From assembly GCA_016717145.1 (NCBI GenBank), contig JADKGD010000035.1:1-64000 (forward strand): a stretch of DNA of 64,000 nucleotides. The letters are read 5' to 3'. Below the pieces are notes generated by a model, which saw nothing but the letters and a program-made list of their open reading frames with translations, did no database searches and was not told where the DNA came from. Positions 24,544-33,501 of this stretch are shown in pieces (the stretch's first letter is position 1; every line of letters begins with the position of its first letter). Made by a program: the position numbers and the translations under genes. Source of the DNA: Saprospiraceae bacterium (GTDB lineage Bacteria; Bacteroidota; Bacteroidia; Chitinophagales; Saprospiraceae).

Positions 24544-24792
24544 GATCAGAATAGATTTAATATTAAAACTAAATTGTTTTATTTTTTTTCATGTTAAATG
24601 TCTTATCATTATGGAATGATTAAGTATGGGCTTTGGAAAAAAGCAGGAAGTCATACTTCAAGGGTTGAAATTGTGACAACTTTCCTGATCAAGCTATCAA
24701 ACTAATAAACCTATACTAAATAATGAAGTCAATATTGGTTTTTGTATCTTTATTGCCATTAAGCATTGCGATTTTGTCCTGACTCATAAATG

Positions 24793-24822
24793 ATAGCTGG
24801 TAGTGTAAACACTACCAGCTAT
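24793..24822. terminator. Perfect 13-bp hairpin after the CBM-like gene
   Basis: ATAGCTGGTAGTG and its exact complement are separated by a TAAA loop, 20 bp after the stop of the gene at 24843. There is no U tract, so it may stabilise or process the operon message rather than end it. The remainder of 24544-24842 shows no gene I can support. Confidence 0.45.
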
Positions 24823-24842
24823 GCATAATAAGTCACATTATA

Positions 24843-27800
24843 TTACATCTTAACAAACCGAGATTGCGCAACAATTTGTTGTTTGTCTCCATAACCCATC
24901 AATACAAACGTACCGGCAGGAAGCGTGGCAACATCAATATATTGAACACTTTGGTTATTGTTCCAAACCCGTGCAATTCTTTGACCATATATGTTGACAA
25001 TGTCTGTATATCTGATCTGACCGGCTTGATTGATCATCAATACATCATGAACAGGATTTGGTGTAATGGACATTTTGGTTACCGGCTGGACATCTGACGA
25101 CCCGGTTTCCTGACCACAATCACCATTTTCTAATCTGACATCATCAAAATAATATATGACATCTTCAGTTGGCAGGTTATTGATATCAAAGATGAATGTC
25201 AGACGAGCATAATTTCCTGCAGGATCAATAGGTGTAGGAGAAGTTGAAAAATCCCATGTCAATTCTTCCCATTCGTTGGCTTTTGTATTGGTAACTGTGT
25301 TATCTCCTGATCCGCCAGGGAACCCTTCTTTCAGTGGCTTTTCAATTTTGAGCGTAACAGCACCAACTTTTGGACTTAATATCTTTGCCTTTACTATAGT
25401 ATTTGGGCCGAACTTAATGTAAGATTCAAGATCGGTATACATACCTTGCCAAGGTTGTTCTCCTGATGCTTTTTCAATTGCTTTTCCTACTTTATCGGAG
25501 GTATTTATACCGGCTTTTAATGGATTGTCTACGACTTCAAACCCTCCTGAATTATCGGCAGGAAAATATCTCCATTTGTCAGATACAAAAGCAGGATCGT
25601 CATAATTAACCAGACAACCATCATATGGTGCGTGTGCCCATCTGATATTATCAATGTTATAATTATCAACAGTAGTTGTTTCTACACCACCATTGAAGAA
25701 GATACAAACACTTTTATGGTCGTTACCTTTTTCACTTGAAAAATCTGCTGATATGGTATACCATTCATTTACTGTTTTTATTTCTGACCAAATTTCTTTT
25801 TGGGCGCTTGTACCGCCTTCAAGTTTTAGCAATACAGGTACAGCAATCGAAGACAATACCTGAAATTCAAGTTGATTAAATACATCAAGCGGAATGCCAT
25901 CAGGGAAGTTTGCACAAAGTGCTGACCAGGGTTGACCAGGTTGATCTTTGTATAGACCCACTTTTATGGAGCTATTGGCCGCTGTAAGTTTAGGGTTATT
26001 AACTACTGTGACTAATTCTGCGCCTGCACCATATTCATAGTTTCGTTGACATTCGAAATCATCTATAATATTGCCTATAGATATTGAACCTTCACATGGA
26101 TCTACTGTAGAGTCACCTTGTTTTAGGTTATCAAAAAAGAACATTGCACCTTCCTCAGCTTTACCGGGATTAAAAAGCAATTTCAAACCCTCCCAATCGG
26201 TAATTGTCTGGAAATCTGAAAAATCAAAAGACAATGTCTCCCATGTTCCAGGGCTTTGTAATTCACGCTCAACTTCTTTGTTTCCTGCAGAAGCACTTTC
26301 CAGTTGCATTATTACAGAAGTGCTTCCTGCAGGTGCCCAAACATCAAGATTGTATTGTGGCTTTGAAGTAATGTCTATAACGCCGGGAGCAACAGCTGAC
26401 AATGTAGAAAACTGGGATGTCCCTTTAGTATATTTTCCCACTTTTGTGGATGTATTGACACCTGATGCGTCAGGATTGTTGACTACTTCAAAAGCACCAT
26501 GTATTAAGGTTTGCTGATCAAGAGGTTCCCAAGGCAAAACAGCCCCATTCTCAAAGTTTTCAATGTCCTTAGATGTTTTAACACCCCAAGAGATGTCATC
26601 AATTAAATAAAAATCTCCTGCCGCCGGGTCATTTCCTGCATTAAAAAACAGAACTAATTTTTTATGATTGGCTGCGGACTGCGAACTGAAATCTACTTCA
26701 AAAGATACCCACTGATTGATGTCATTGACATCTGCCCAACTTTCATTTGAACCAGATACACCACCTTCCAATTTACATAAGACTCTTGTCACTTTAGGGG
26801 ACCAGACTTTAAACTTGAGTTGATTCTTTTCACTCAGATCGATGGCACTATTGTAATCAATCAATACATTGTTCCATGGTCCGGGGGCGTCAACATATTT
26901 GCCAACTTTAGATGAAGAATTAACAGCATCAGGTCCGGGATTAGGGATGACTGTTAAACTATCCCAACCATTGGTATACGTAGCATTTCTATTGCACTCA
27001 AAGTCATCCAGGATATCTGCATCAAGCGTTACGTCTCCGCATGCTCCTTTTGAGACGGCATACAAATTGTCAAAGTGATAAATATCTGCGCTCGTTTCAA
27101 CACCCGGATCAAAAAACAAAATAGCTTTAGTGAGGTGTTTAAAATCTTTGGCAAAAGACATATCAAATGTGTACTCCTGCCATTCATTTGCTAAGCCAAT
27201 ATTAAGAATCTTTTCTACAGCCGTCCCGGCGCCATCAAGTTTTAACAATACCTGTGTAGGAGCGCTGGCATGAATCTGCAACTTGAATTGATTTAAAATG
27301 CTCATGTCAAATGGCGTTGTTCTTTCGGCAAGCAAAAGGCTATAAGCATGTGCTCCTGACTTGGTGTATTTACCTACATTTGGCGTGCTGTTCACTTTAT
27401 TAGGTGCTGGATTTGGAACAGGTGCCTCCAAAGTTCCATCAAACGCCTGCCATCCCATTTCGTTGCCCGTTTCGAATGTCTCATAGACTTGTATTGCTTC
27501 GGTCGCTATAATGTCATCAAAAAAGAAGCTAGCTGCCTGAGGTGTTGTAAAAGGATGAAACGCTAGCAATACTTTGGTATGCGCTGTACTTGCAGCACTG
27601 GAAAAGTCAACTGAATATTCGACCCATTTTCCTGCCTCGGTTATATCAATATATTTTTGAACGGCTTCTCCGCCACCTTCAAATTTTAGTAATGCCCTTG
27701 TGGGAGCGTATGGTGCCCAAATTTTAATTTTCATGAGATTGTTTTTGCTCAGGTCAGCAGGTGAAGCAAACTCACCCAGGCCAAAACAAAAATCTCCAAT

Positions 27801-28004
27801 GCCATCATTCGTAAATTTACCGACAAAATCACTGGTATTGACCGGATCTTTGCCGGGATTTGCTATTGGTCCTTCATAGGTTAGACCATTTACCGCATTC
27901 CAGGTTATTTTGGAAGCGCCACCTTCAAAGTCTTCATAAATGGTTTGTCCATTTAATCCAATTGAGGCAACGATAAGTAACAAAAGTGAAAGTACATGTT
28001 TCAT
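24843..28004 (-). CDS. Secreted protein with six carbohydrate-binding-like domains and T9SS sorting domain
   Basis: About 1,050 residues. After a signal peptide (start chosen at the third Met, 28004, directly before KHVLSLLLLIVASIGLNGQ) come six beta-sandwich units of about 140-160 residues. Each has an opening DFE/FE motif, an NTSxKVGKY-type segment, a W(V/Y)xxxxDFS motif and a closing FFxDD/YYFDD motif. The C-terminal 80 residues (TPNPVHDVLMINQAG) are a T9SS sorting domain. The units look like galactose-binding-fold CBMs, but the glycan is unknown. As first gene of the locus, upstream of the glucanases, it probably captures the polysaccharide at the surface. Confidence 0.75.
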   Translation of the reverse strand: MKHVLSLLLLIVASIGLNGQTIYEDFEGGASKITWNAVNGLTYEGPIANPGKDPVNTSDFVGKFTNDGIGDFCFGLGEFASPADLSKNNLMKIKIWAPYAPTRALLKFEGGGEAVQKYIDITEAGKWVEYSVDFSSAASTAHTKVLLAFHPFTTPQAASFFFDDIIATEAIQVYETFETGNEMGWQAFDGTLEAPVPNPAPNKVNSTPNVGKYTKSGAHAYSLLLAERTTPFDMSILNQFKLQIHASAPTQVLLKLDGAGTAVEKILNIGLANEWQEYTFDMSFAKDFKHLTKAILFFDPGVETSADIYHFDNLYAVSKGACGDVTLDADILDDFECNRNATYTNGWDSLTVIPNPGPDAVNSSSKVGKYVDAPGPWNNVLIDYNSAIDLSEKNQLKFKVWSPKVTRVLCKLEGGVSGSNESWADVNDINQWVSFEVDFSSQSAANHKKLVLFFNAGNDPAAGDFYLIDDISWGVKTSKDIENFENGAVLPWEPLDQQTLIHGAFEVVNNPDASGVNTSTKVGKYTKGTSQFSTLSAVAPGVIDITSKPQYNLDVWAPAGSTSVIMQLESASAGNKEVERELQSPGTWETLSFDFSDFQTITDWEGLKLLFNPGKAEEGAMFFFDNLKQGDSTVDPCEGSISIGNIIDDFECQRNYEYGAGAELVTVVNNPKLTAANSSIKVGLYKDQPGQPWSALCANFPDGIPLDVFNQLEFQVLSSIAVPVLLKLEGGTSAQKEIWSEIKTVNEWYTISADFSSEKGNDHKSVCIFFNGGVETTTVDNYNIDNIRWAHAPYDGCLVNYDDPAFVSDKWRYFPADNSGGFEVVDNPLKAGINTSDKVGKAIEKASGEQPWQGMYTDLESYIKFGPNTIVKAKILSPKVGAVTLKIEKPLKEGFPGGSGDNTVTNTKANEWEELTWDFSTSPTPIDPAGNYARLTFIFDINNLPTEDVIYYFDDVRLENGDCGQETGSSDVQPVTKMSITPNPVHDVLMINQAGQIRYTDIVNIYGQRIARVWNNNQSVQYIDVATLPAGTFVLMGYGDKQQIVAQSRFVKM

Positions 28005-28019
28005 CATTCTAAGGTACAT

Positions 28020-28328
28020 TTTGTTGGTGATTTAAAAAATATTAAACAGGTTCTGTACAATGCACCACACTTAGAATACGAAATAAACCTAAACTGTAAA
28101 AACAAGCACAGGCAATGTTTAATTCTTTAATGTGGCGAATTGACCCTGCAATATTAATAAAAAATAGTGAATAATAAAAAATAATTTACTACACCACGAC
28201 TACGCCATTTGCTATTTTTGTTAATTTATTGCAAATATGCGGGCAAATTCATCCATAAAAACCCAATCTCTCCAAGGGTTTAAACATAGAAATCGGGGGT
28301 TTATTGAAGGGCATGATTAGTTTACCCA
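28020..28328. other. Intergenic, nothing assigned
   Basis: This AT-rich stretch contains the promoter region of the polysaccharide operon on the minus strand, but I could not pick a convincing -7/-33 pair. No gene is seen. Confidence 0.3.
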
Positions 28329-29498
28329 TTAAATAATTAATCCTGCCCAAAGTTTTTCCAAAAAATATTTCCATGGCATAACATTCATGTTATCTATTTT
28401 TCTGGGATACGGGTCGTTTGAGATTACGATATTTTTACTTACAGAATATTCTTCATTAAAGGCTTTTAGACCTTTGAAATGTTTACTGTGTACTTGGTTT
28501 GTTGATTTTATTTCCAATGCAACTTCACTATCACCTAGTATAAAATCTACTTCTATTTGGGAAGTTGTACGCCAATAGTAAATTGGAAAATGTTTTCCTG
28601 AATAATTAGAATAAGCGTGCAATTCCATGTAAATAAAATGCTCAAAAGCAAACCCAATGGTTTCGGTACCCCACACCAGGTTCTTTCGTTTGAGCAAAAA
28701 ATTGGCTATACCCACATCAAAGAAATAAAATTTCGGAGCCTGTATTACTCGTCTTTTTGGTTTTTTTTGAAAGGGTTCTACATAGCGACCAATCATGGTT
28801 TCTTTTAATATTTTATAATATTCTTTTATGGTAGGGCTACTAACCCCACAGTCGGCAGCAATATTGGTGTAGTTTACCATTTCCCCATTGGCAAAGGCCG
28901 CTTTTTCTAAAAACCCACTAAATACCTGCAGATCTCTGATTTTGGTTTCGGCCAATATTTCTTCTTCTAGATACGCTCCTATATATGCCGAAAGCATAGT
29001 TTGGTAATTTTTAGCATCGTAATGCTTGGGTAATAAGCCTTGATTTAGTGCTTTCAAAATATCAAAATCCGGTATTTCTGAAAAACTTAGAGGATAAAGT
29101 TCATATCGCAATGCTCTACCACCCAATAAGTTTATTCCTTTGCCTAGTATTTTTCGTGGGCTTGAACCCGAAAGAATATATCGTTTATTGGTGTTTTCAA
29201 TGAGCCAATGCACTTCGTTAAGCAGTTCTGGTATTTTTTGAATTTCATCAATTATGATGGTTTGTGTGTGATCATCTGCCAATACTGCTTCACGAAATTC
29301 TTCAGGCCTACGAGCCAATCTTCGTAGAACATCGTTTTTTAGTAGGTCAAATACCATCGCATTACTAAACATTTGCTTTAGTAGCGTACTTTTTCCTGTT
29401 TGTCGTACGCCCCATAGGAACAAACTTTGTTCTTCTGAGCCTATAAATACTTGATTTCTATTGTACACAATCCAATAAATATTTTCACAAAGGTACAA
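28329..29498 (-). CDS. AAA ATPase with DUF4143 domain
   Basis: Walker A is GVRQTGKST and Walker B TIIIDEIQ; sensor motif ILSGSSPR follows. The second half is DUF4143, with a winged-helix segment (AADCGVSSPTIKEYYKIL) and a C-terminal PD-(D/E)xK-like core IEVDFILGDSEVALEIKS. Such proteins are common in Bacteria and Archaea, but their function is not established. The TTG start at 29498 overlaps a promoter-like TACCTTTG (29488-29495), so the true start is probably further in, for example GTG at 29468. A 14-bp perfect inverted repeat lies just upstream and may be an operator. Confidence 0.85.
   Translation of the reverse strand: MYLCENIYWIVYNRNQVFIGSEEQSLFLWGVRQTGKSTLLKQMFSNAMVFDLLKNDVLRRLARRPEEFREAVLADDHTQTIIIDEIQKIPELLNEVHWLIENTNKRYILSGSSPRKILGKGINLLGGRALRYELYPLSFSEIPDFDILKALNQGLLPKHYDAKNYQTMLSAYIGAYLEEEILAETKIRDLQVFSGFLEKAAFANGEMVNYTNIAADCGVSSPTIKEYYKILKETMIGRYVEPFQKKPKRRVIQAPKFYFFDVGIANFLLKRKNLVWGTETIGFAFEHFIYMELHAYSNYSGKHFPIYYWRTTSQIEVDFILGDSEVALEIKSTNQVHSKHFKGLKAFNEEYSVSKNIVISNDPYPRKIDNMNVMPWKYFLEKLWAGLII
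29488..29495 (-). promoter_or_regulatory. -7 promoter element of the ATPase gene
   Basis: TACCTTTG on the minus strand matches TAnnTTTG exactly and lies right at the apparent start of the ATPase gene, suggesting a short or absent leader. Confidence 0.4.
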
Positions 29499-29522
29499 TA
29501 ATTAATTTGTATTTATGTATTT

Positions 29523-29556
29523 ATTTCCTTAATATATCATGCTATATTAAGGAAAT
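29523..29556. promoter_or_regulatory. Perfect 14-bp inverted repeat, possible operator
   Basis: ATTTCCTTAATATA and its exact complement are separated by TCATGC. A third half-site-like TATATTAAAG follows at about 29571. The palindrome lies about 30 bp upstream of the ATPase promoter. Confidence 0.45.
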
Positions 29557-29886
29557 CATTTAAATTATCATGATATATTAAAGAATATATTTTTTTAAAT
29601 TTGAGTTTCAAAGCTTCGTCGGGTTATCTTTATAGCAGTGCTAGATCTTATTTAAGTCAATGAAGCTTTGGTGAAATTGAATTGTTAGAATTAGATAATA
29701 CCATTGGATATATCGATAGTTGATGATGAATTTCAGATTCACAAAATATAGGATCGCAGTCACAAACAGCGACCATCGGGGATCTGTTTGCACATACGTG
29801 CATGTGTTTTGATTTTGGCGCATCATTGACCCAATATTATTGTGTTTTATACTTGAAAATAATAAGTTTAATTCTGAAGTATATAT

Positions 29887-29894
29887 TATATTTG
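29887..29894 (+). promoter_or_regulatory. Bacteroidota -7 promoter element
   Basis: TATATTTG lies 17 bp before the ATG of the truncated response-regulator-like frame at 29912. Confidence 0.4.
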
Positions 29895-29911
29895 CAACTT
29901 TAATGTAGCTT

Positions 29912-30001
29912 ATGACCATTCTGATATATGATGACCATGCCTTTGTAAGACAAAGCAACTCTAAGTATTTTTTAGAAGGACATCATGTCTTTATGATGTG
30001 A
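29912..30001 (+). pseudogene. Truncated response-regulator N-terminus
   Basis: The 29-codon frame starts TILIYDDHAFVRQ, which resembles the first strand and acidic pocket of receiver domains (ILIxDDHxxVRxG), and stops soon after. A consensus promoter precedes it. It ends 25 bp before the 3' end of trpA, so the rest of the gene is missing. I see nothing else in 29557-29886. Confidence 0.35.
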
Positions 30002-30025
30002 CATAATAAGTAGGCGTACCCTATT

Positions 30026-30799
30026 TTAATTCGAAAGAAACTTAATAAAACCTGAGATCTTTTCTGTCAAATTTCCTGGTCCCTCTAATACTCTTATAAA
30101 AGCGCTGCCCACAATCGCACCATGACTGTATTGATTGGCTATGTGGCGTGTAATTTTGTCGTGGATGCCAAAACCGATAAGAGATGGACTTTGCAGATCC
30201 ATAGCTCTGATCTTCTCAAAGTATACTTTTTGTATATCTGTAATGTCGCCTTGTTTGCCTGTGATAGAGGATTGAGACACGATGTACAGGAAAGCAGTAC
30301 TCAATCTGTCTGCCTGACGAATTCTATCTTCTGACGTCATTGGTGTGATCAGAAAACTGATTTCCATCTGGTATTTGGCGAAAAGATCCTTGTAATCCCT
30401 TTCATATATATCCATGGGCAAATCAGGAATAATAAGACCCTGAATACCTGCATCATGCGCATTTTGAATAAAGTTTTTTTCCCCATATTGCAGCATTTGG
30501 TTAAAATATCCCATCACAATAATGGGAACCTTGGAAGTAGCCCTTATTTCTTTGACTTGTTGAAAAATATTATTAGTAGTCTGACCATTTTTTAAAGCTA
30601 CTTCGCTACTTTTTTTGATGGTAGGTCCATCTGCAAGCGGATCTGAATAGGGCATACCCAGCTCAATGATGTCAACGCCATTTTGGTCGAGTGCTTTTAT
30701 GATGATTTGAGTACTTTCTAAAGTTGGGTGTCCTGCCGTAAAATACACATTCAGCACATTTGCACCTTTATCTAATATCGTTTGTCGGATTGATTTCAT
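30026..30799 (-). CDS. trpA: Tryptophan synthase alpha chain
   Basis: 257 residues, intact. It splits indole-3-glycerol phosphate to indole and glyceraldehyde 3-phosphate. The catalytic Glu is in DIIELGMPYSDPLADGP, which also has the Asp of the same site; the phosphate loop is IGFGIHDK and the C-terminal VGSAFIR. It is the last gene of the trp operon; trpB ends 2 bp upstream. Confidence 0.96.
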   Translation of the reverse strand: MKSIRQTILDKGANVLNVYFTAGHPTLESTQIIIKALDQNGVDIIELGMPYSDPLADGPTIKKSSEVALKNGQTTNNIFQQVKEIRATSKVPIIVMGYFNQMLQYGEKNFIQNAHDAGIQGLIIPDLPMDIYERDYKDLFAKYQMEISFLITPMTSEDRIRQADRLSTAFLYIVSQSSITGKQGDITDIQKVYFEKIRAMDLQSPSLIGFGIHDKITRHIANQYSHGAIVGSAFIRVLEGPGNLTEKISGFIKFLSN

Positions 30800-30801
30800 A
30801 G

Positions 30802-32010
30802 TTATAATTGGATATTGTGTTCTGCGATATATGTTAAGTAGGTATTTAAATCTTTGTCACCACGACCTGATAAATTTACGACTACATGGTCATTTTTTTT
30901 AAGACCAATTCTATCCAATATGGCCAATGCGTGAGCAGTTTCCAGCGCAGGTATAATGCCTTCAGATCGCGACAGTTCTATGACAGCCATCATTGCTTCA
31001 TCATCAGTGGCTGCCCATACTCTGGCTCTGCCTGATTTTATAAGATGTGCATGCATAGGTCCTATACCCGGATAATCAAGTCCGGCAGAGAGTGAATAAG
31101 GTTCTACAATTTGTCCATCAGATGTTTGCATTAATAGCGTCATACATCCATGTATAATGCCTTTGGAACCTAAGATGCTGGTAGCTGCCGAATGACCTGA
31201 ATCAATGCCTTTGCCAGCCGCTTCGGCAAGGATGAGGTTCACTCTGTCATCATCGAGGAAGTGGTAAAAAGCCCCTGCCGCATTGCTCCCGCCGCCTACA
31301 CAAGCGACCACATAATTAGGGTATTCCTGCCCTGTTTTTTCTTTTAATTGCCATTTAATTTCTTCACTGACTACGGCTTGAAATCTTGTAACCAAGTCAG
31401 GGTAGGGATGTGGACCAATTGCCGAACCAATGATATAATGTGTTGTCTCCGCATTATTGATCCAATCCCTGATGGCTTCATTAGTGGCATCTTTTAATGT
31501 TTTACTACCGCTTTCTGCGGGGACGACCTTTGCACCCAACATTTGCATCCGCGCTACATTTGGGGCCTGCCTTACTATATCTACGGCACCCATATAGACG
31601 ATACACTCCAGATTCATTAGGGCACAAACCGTAGCAGTAGCTACACCATGTTGCCCTGCGCCGGTCTCAGCTATGATACGTTTTTTGCCCAATCGTTTTG
31701 CCAGTAAAATCTGACCGACAGTGTTATTTATTTTATGAGCTCCTGTATGGTTGAGATCTTCTCTTTTTAAATAGATATTCGCACCATATTTTGCCGACAA
31801 GCTTTTGGCCAGATATAGTGGCGAAGGACGGCCAACATAGTCTTTGAGCAAGCTGTTAAATTCTTCCTGAAAAGCTGTTTCACTTATGATGTCGAGATAT
31901 CTAGTGCGTATTTCTTCGACATTTGCATAAAGCATTTCGGGGATATAAGCACCACCAAATTCACCATAGTAACCTGATTCTGACACGTGGTATGATGTTG
32001 TTTCTGTCAT
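30802..32010 (-). CDS. trpB: Tryptophan synthase beta chain
   Basis: 402 residues, intact. It joins indole with serine to make tryptophan using pyridoxal phosphate. The PLP lysine is in HTGAHKINN; AETGAGQHGVATA binds the substrate carboxylate, GGGSNAAG binds the PLP phosphate and SGRGDKD is near the C-terminus. A TTT-rich gap of 79 bp separates it from trpF, larger than elsewhere in the operon. Confidence 0.97.
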   Translation of the reverse strand: MTETTSYHVSESGYYGEFGGAYIPEMLYANVEEIRTRYLDIISETAFQEEFNSLLKDYVGRPSPLYLAKSLSAKYGANIYLKREDLNHTGAHKINNTVGQILLAKRLGKKRIIAETGAGQHGVATATVCALMNLECIVYMGAVDIVRQAPNVARMQMLGAKVVPAESGSKTLKDATNEAIRDWINNAETTHYIIGSAIGPHPYPDLVTRFQAVVSEEIKWQLKEKTGQEYPNYVVACVGGGSNAAGAFYHFLDDDRVNLILAEAAGKGIDSGHSAATSILGSKGIIHGCMTLLMQTSDGQIVEPYSLSAGLDYPGIGPMHAHLIKSGRARVWAATDDEAMMAVIELSRSEGIIPALETAHALAILDRIGLKKNDHVVVNLSGRGDKDLNTYLTYIAEHNIQL

Positions 32011-32089
32011 TTTTTTTTTCTAATTAAGGTTAATTAATAGCGCTTTTTTTTTTTTATGGTTATTTCTTAATAAAATATTGTTTCATTCC

Positions 32090-32699
32090 TTATATTTCCT
32101 TTCTCAACGCATCAACAAACTCACGCACCATTTTTACATCTTTAATTCCCGGGCTGATCTCAAATTTACTATTGATATCCACTCCCGCAAATTTTGGATG
32201 AGATAGTTTTAAAACGTCCTCAATGTCCTTTGGACCAATTCCTCCACCTAGCAAAAAAGGTTTTCTGATATTATAAGCATGAAGCCTTGTCCAATCAAAT
32301 TTATGTCCGGATCCTCCAAAATGTATGGTGGCTGTATCAAATAAATAATAATCACAAAAATTATATTTATCAAGTGTTTCAGGATCAAAAGCATCATCAA
32401 TTCGGAATACCTTAATGACTTTAATAAATGATTTTAACGATCGTGCGAATTGAGGACTTTCGTCGCCGTGCAACTGTGCAAAATCAAGACCATAATGCCC
32501 TTTTTTTTGCCTTTATTGTTGCAACTGATGCATTTACGAAAACACCAATTTTTGCAATATGTGTTGAAATTTCAGGCATTGGTACCGATAGATATCTGGC
32601 TGAAGCTTCATAAAAATTATAACCCACCATATCGATTCCGAGATTGCAAATATGTGAAAGGTTTTCCGAATTGTTAATCCCGCAAACTTTAATAATCAT
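32090..32699 (-). CDS. trpF: Phosphoribosylanthranilate isomerase (one frameshift)
   Basis: The N-terminal piece begins MIIKVCGINN with the catalytic Cys in KVCG; the C-terminal piece has DYYLFDT, LLGGGIGPKD (general acid Asp region) and the phosphate-binding GVDINSKFE. Frames meet at about 32505, where the coding-strand A8 would need to be A7. Joined length is about 203 residues, normal. The start overlaps the trpC stop by 4 bp. Because the pathway is otherwise complete, a sequencing error is more likely than loss. Confidence 0.92.
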
Positions 32700-33490
32700 C
32701 TTAACTCGTTTATTCGATCAATAAATTCTGAACAGCACTGACCCGGATCTTCTGTCTTCATAAAACATTCTCCTATCAGGAAACCCTGATATCCTGTTTT
32801 GATCAGATCTAAGACAACATTCGGATCATCGATGCCACTTTCAGATATTTTTACTGTGTCTGATGGCAACATAGGGTATATGTCTTTTGAATATTGTATA
32901 TCAGTGATGAATGTCTTGAGATTTCTATTGTTTACACCGATATTTCGGATGGTTTCATGATATTTCTTCAATTGATCGGCACTATGAATTTCCATAAGCA
33001 CTTCCATACCCAAAGAAATTGCCAGTGAGGATAAAGATTTTATTTCTGCTTTGGTTAATATTTCGGCAATCAGTAAAATAGCGTCAGCTCCGATACTTTT
33101 GGCTTCAATGACCTGGTATGGATCAATAACAAAATCCTTTCTCAAAATTGGTATGTTTAACGCTATTCGAGCTTTTTTTACATCATCATCGCTTCCGCCA
33201 AAAAAGTCAATATCCGTTAGTATTGAAGTAGCCGATGCACCTGCCCGTTCATAAGCCTTAGTGACTTTATTAACATCTGCATGTAAATGTATGTTGGGTT
33301 TTGTTGGTGACTTTCTCTTAAATTCAGCAATGATGCCACTCTTTTTTTTGTCGATAATGAAAGCCGATAAAGATAGGCCTTGTCTCTCAATTGCACTTGA
33401 TCGCAATAAGTCAGATTCAGATGCAGTTCTTTTTCGAGCGACAACTTCCTCCAATTTTCGTTTCACTATGGTGTCTAAAATATTCATCAT
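32696..33490 (-). CDS. trpC: Indole-3-glycerol phosphate synthase
   Basis: 264 residues, intact. It closes the indole ring from 1-(2-carboxyphenylamino)-1-deoxyribulose 5-phosphate. Family residues are visible in IIAEFKRKSPTK (Lys), PILRKDFVID (Lys), GVNNRNL and KISESGI (Glu). It starts 11 bp after the trpD stop and overlaps trpF by 4 bp. Confidence 0.96.
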   Translation of the reverse strand: MMNILDTIVKRKLEEVVARKRTASESDLLRSSAIERQGLSLSAFIIDKKKSGIIAEFKRKSPTKPNIHLHADVNKVTKAYERAGASATSILTDIDFFGGSDDDVKKARIALNIPILRKDFVIDPYQVIEAKSIGADAILLIAEILTKAEIKSLSSLAISLGMEVLMEIHSADQLKKYHETIRNIGVNNRNLKTFITDIQYSKDIYPMLPSDTVKISESGIDDPNVVLDLIKTGYQGFLIGECFMKTEDPGQCCSEFIDRINELR

Positions 33491-33501
33491 TCCTGAATTA
33501 T

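Noticed and set aside
24723..24782. Short plus-strand frame beginning MKSILVFVSLLPLSIA
   Set aside because: It is a signal-peptide-like stretch only, with a stop after 19 codons; there is no body to support a gene.
29641..29958. 105-codon minus-strand frame
   Set aside because: It overlaps the response-regulator remnant and its promoter on the other strand and resembles no protein family.
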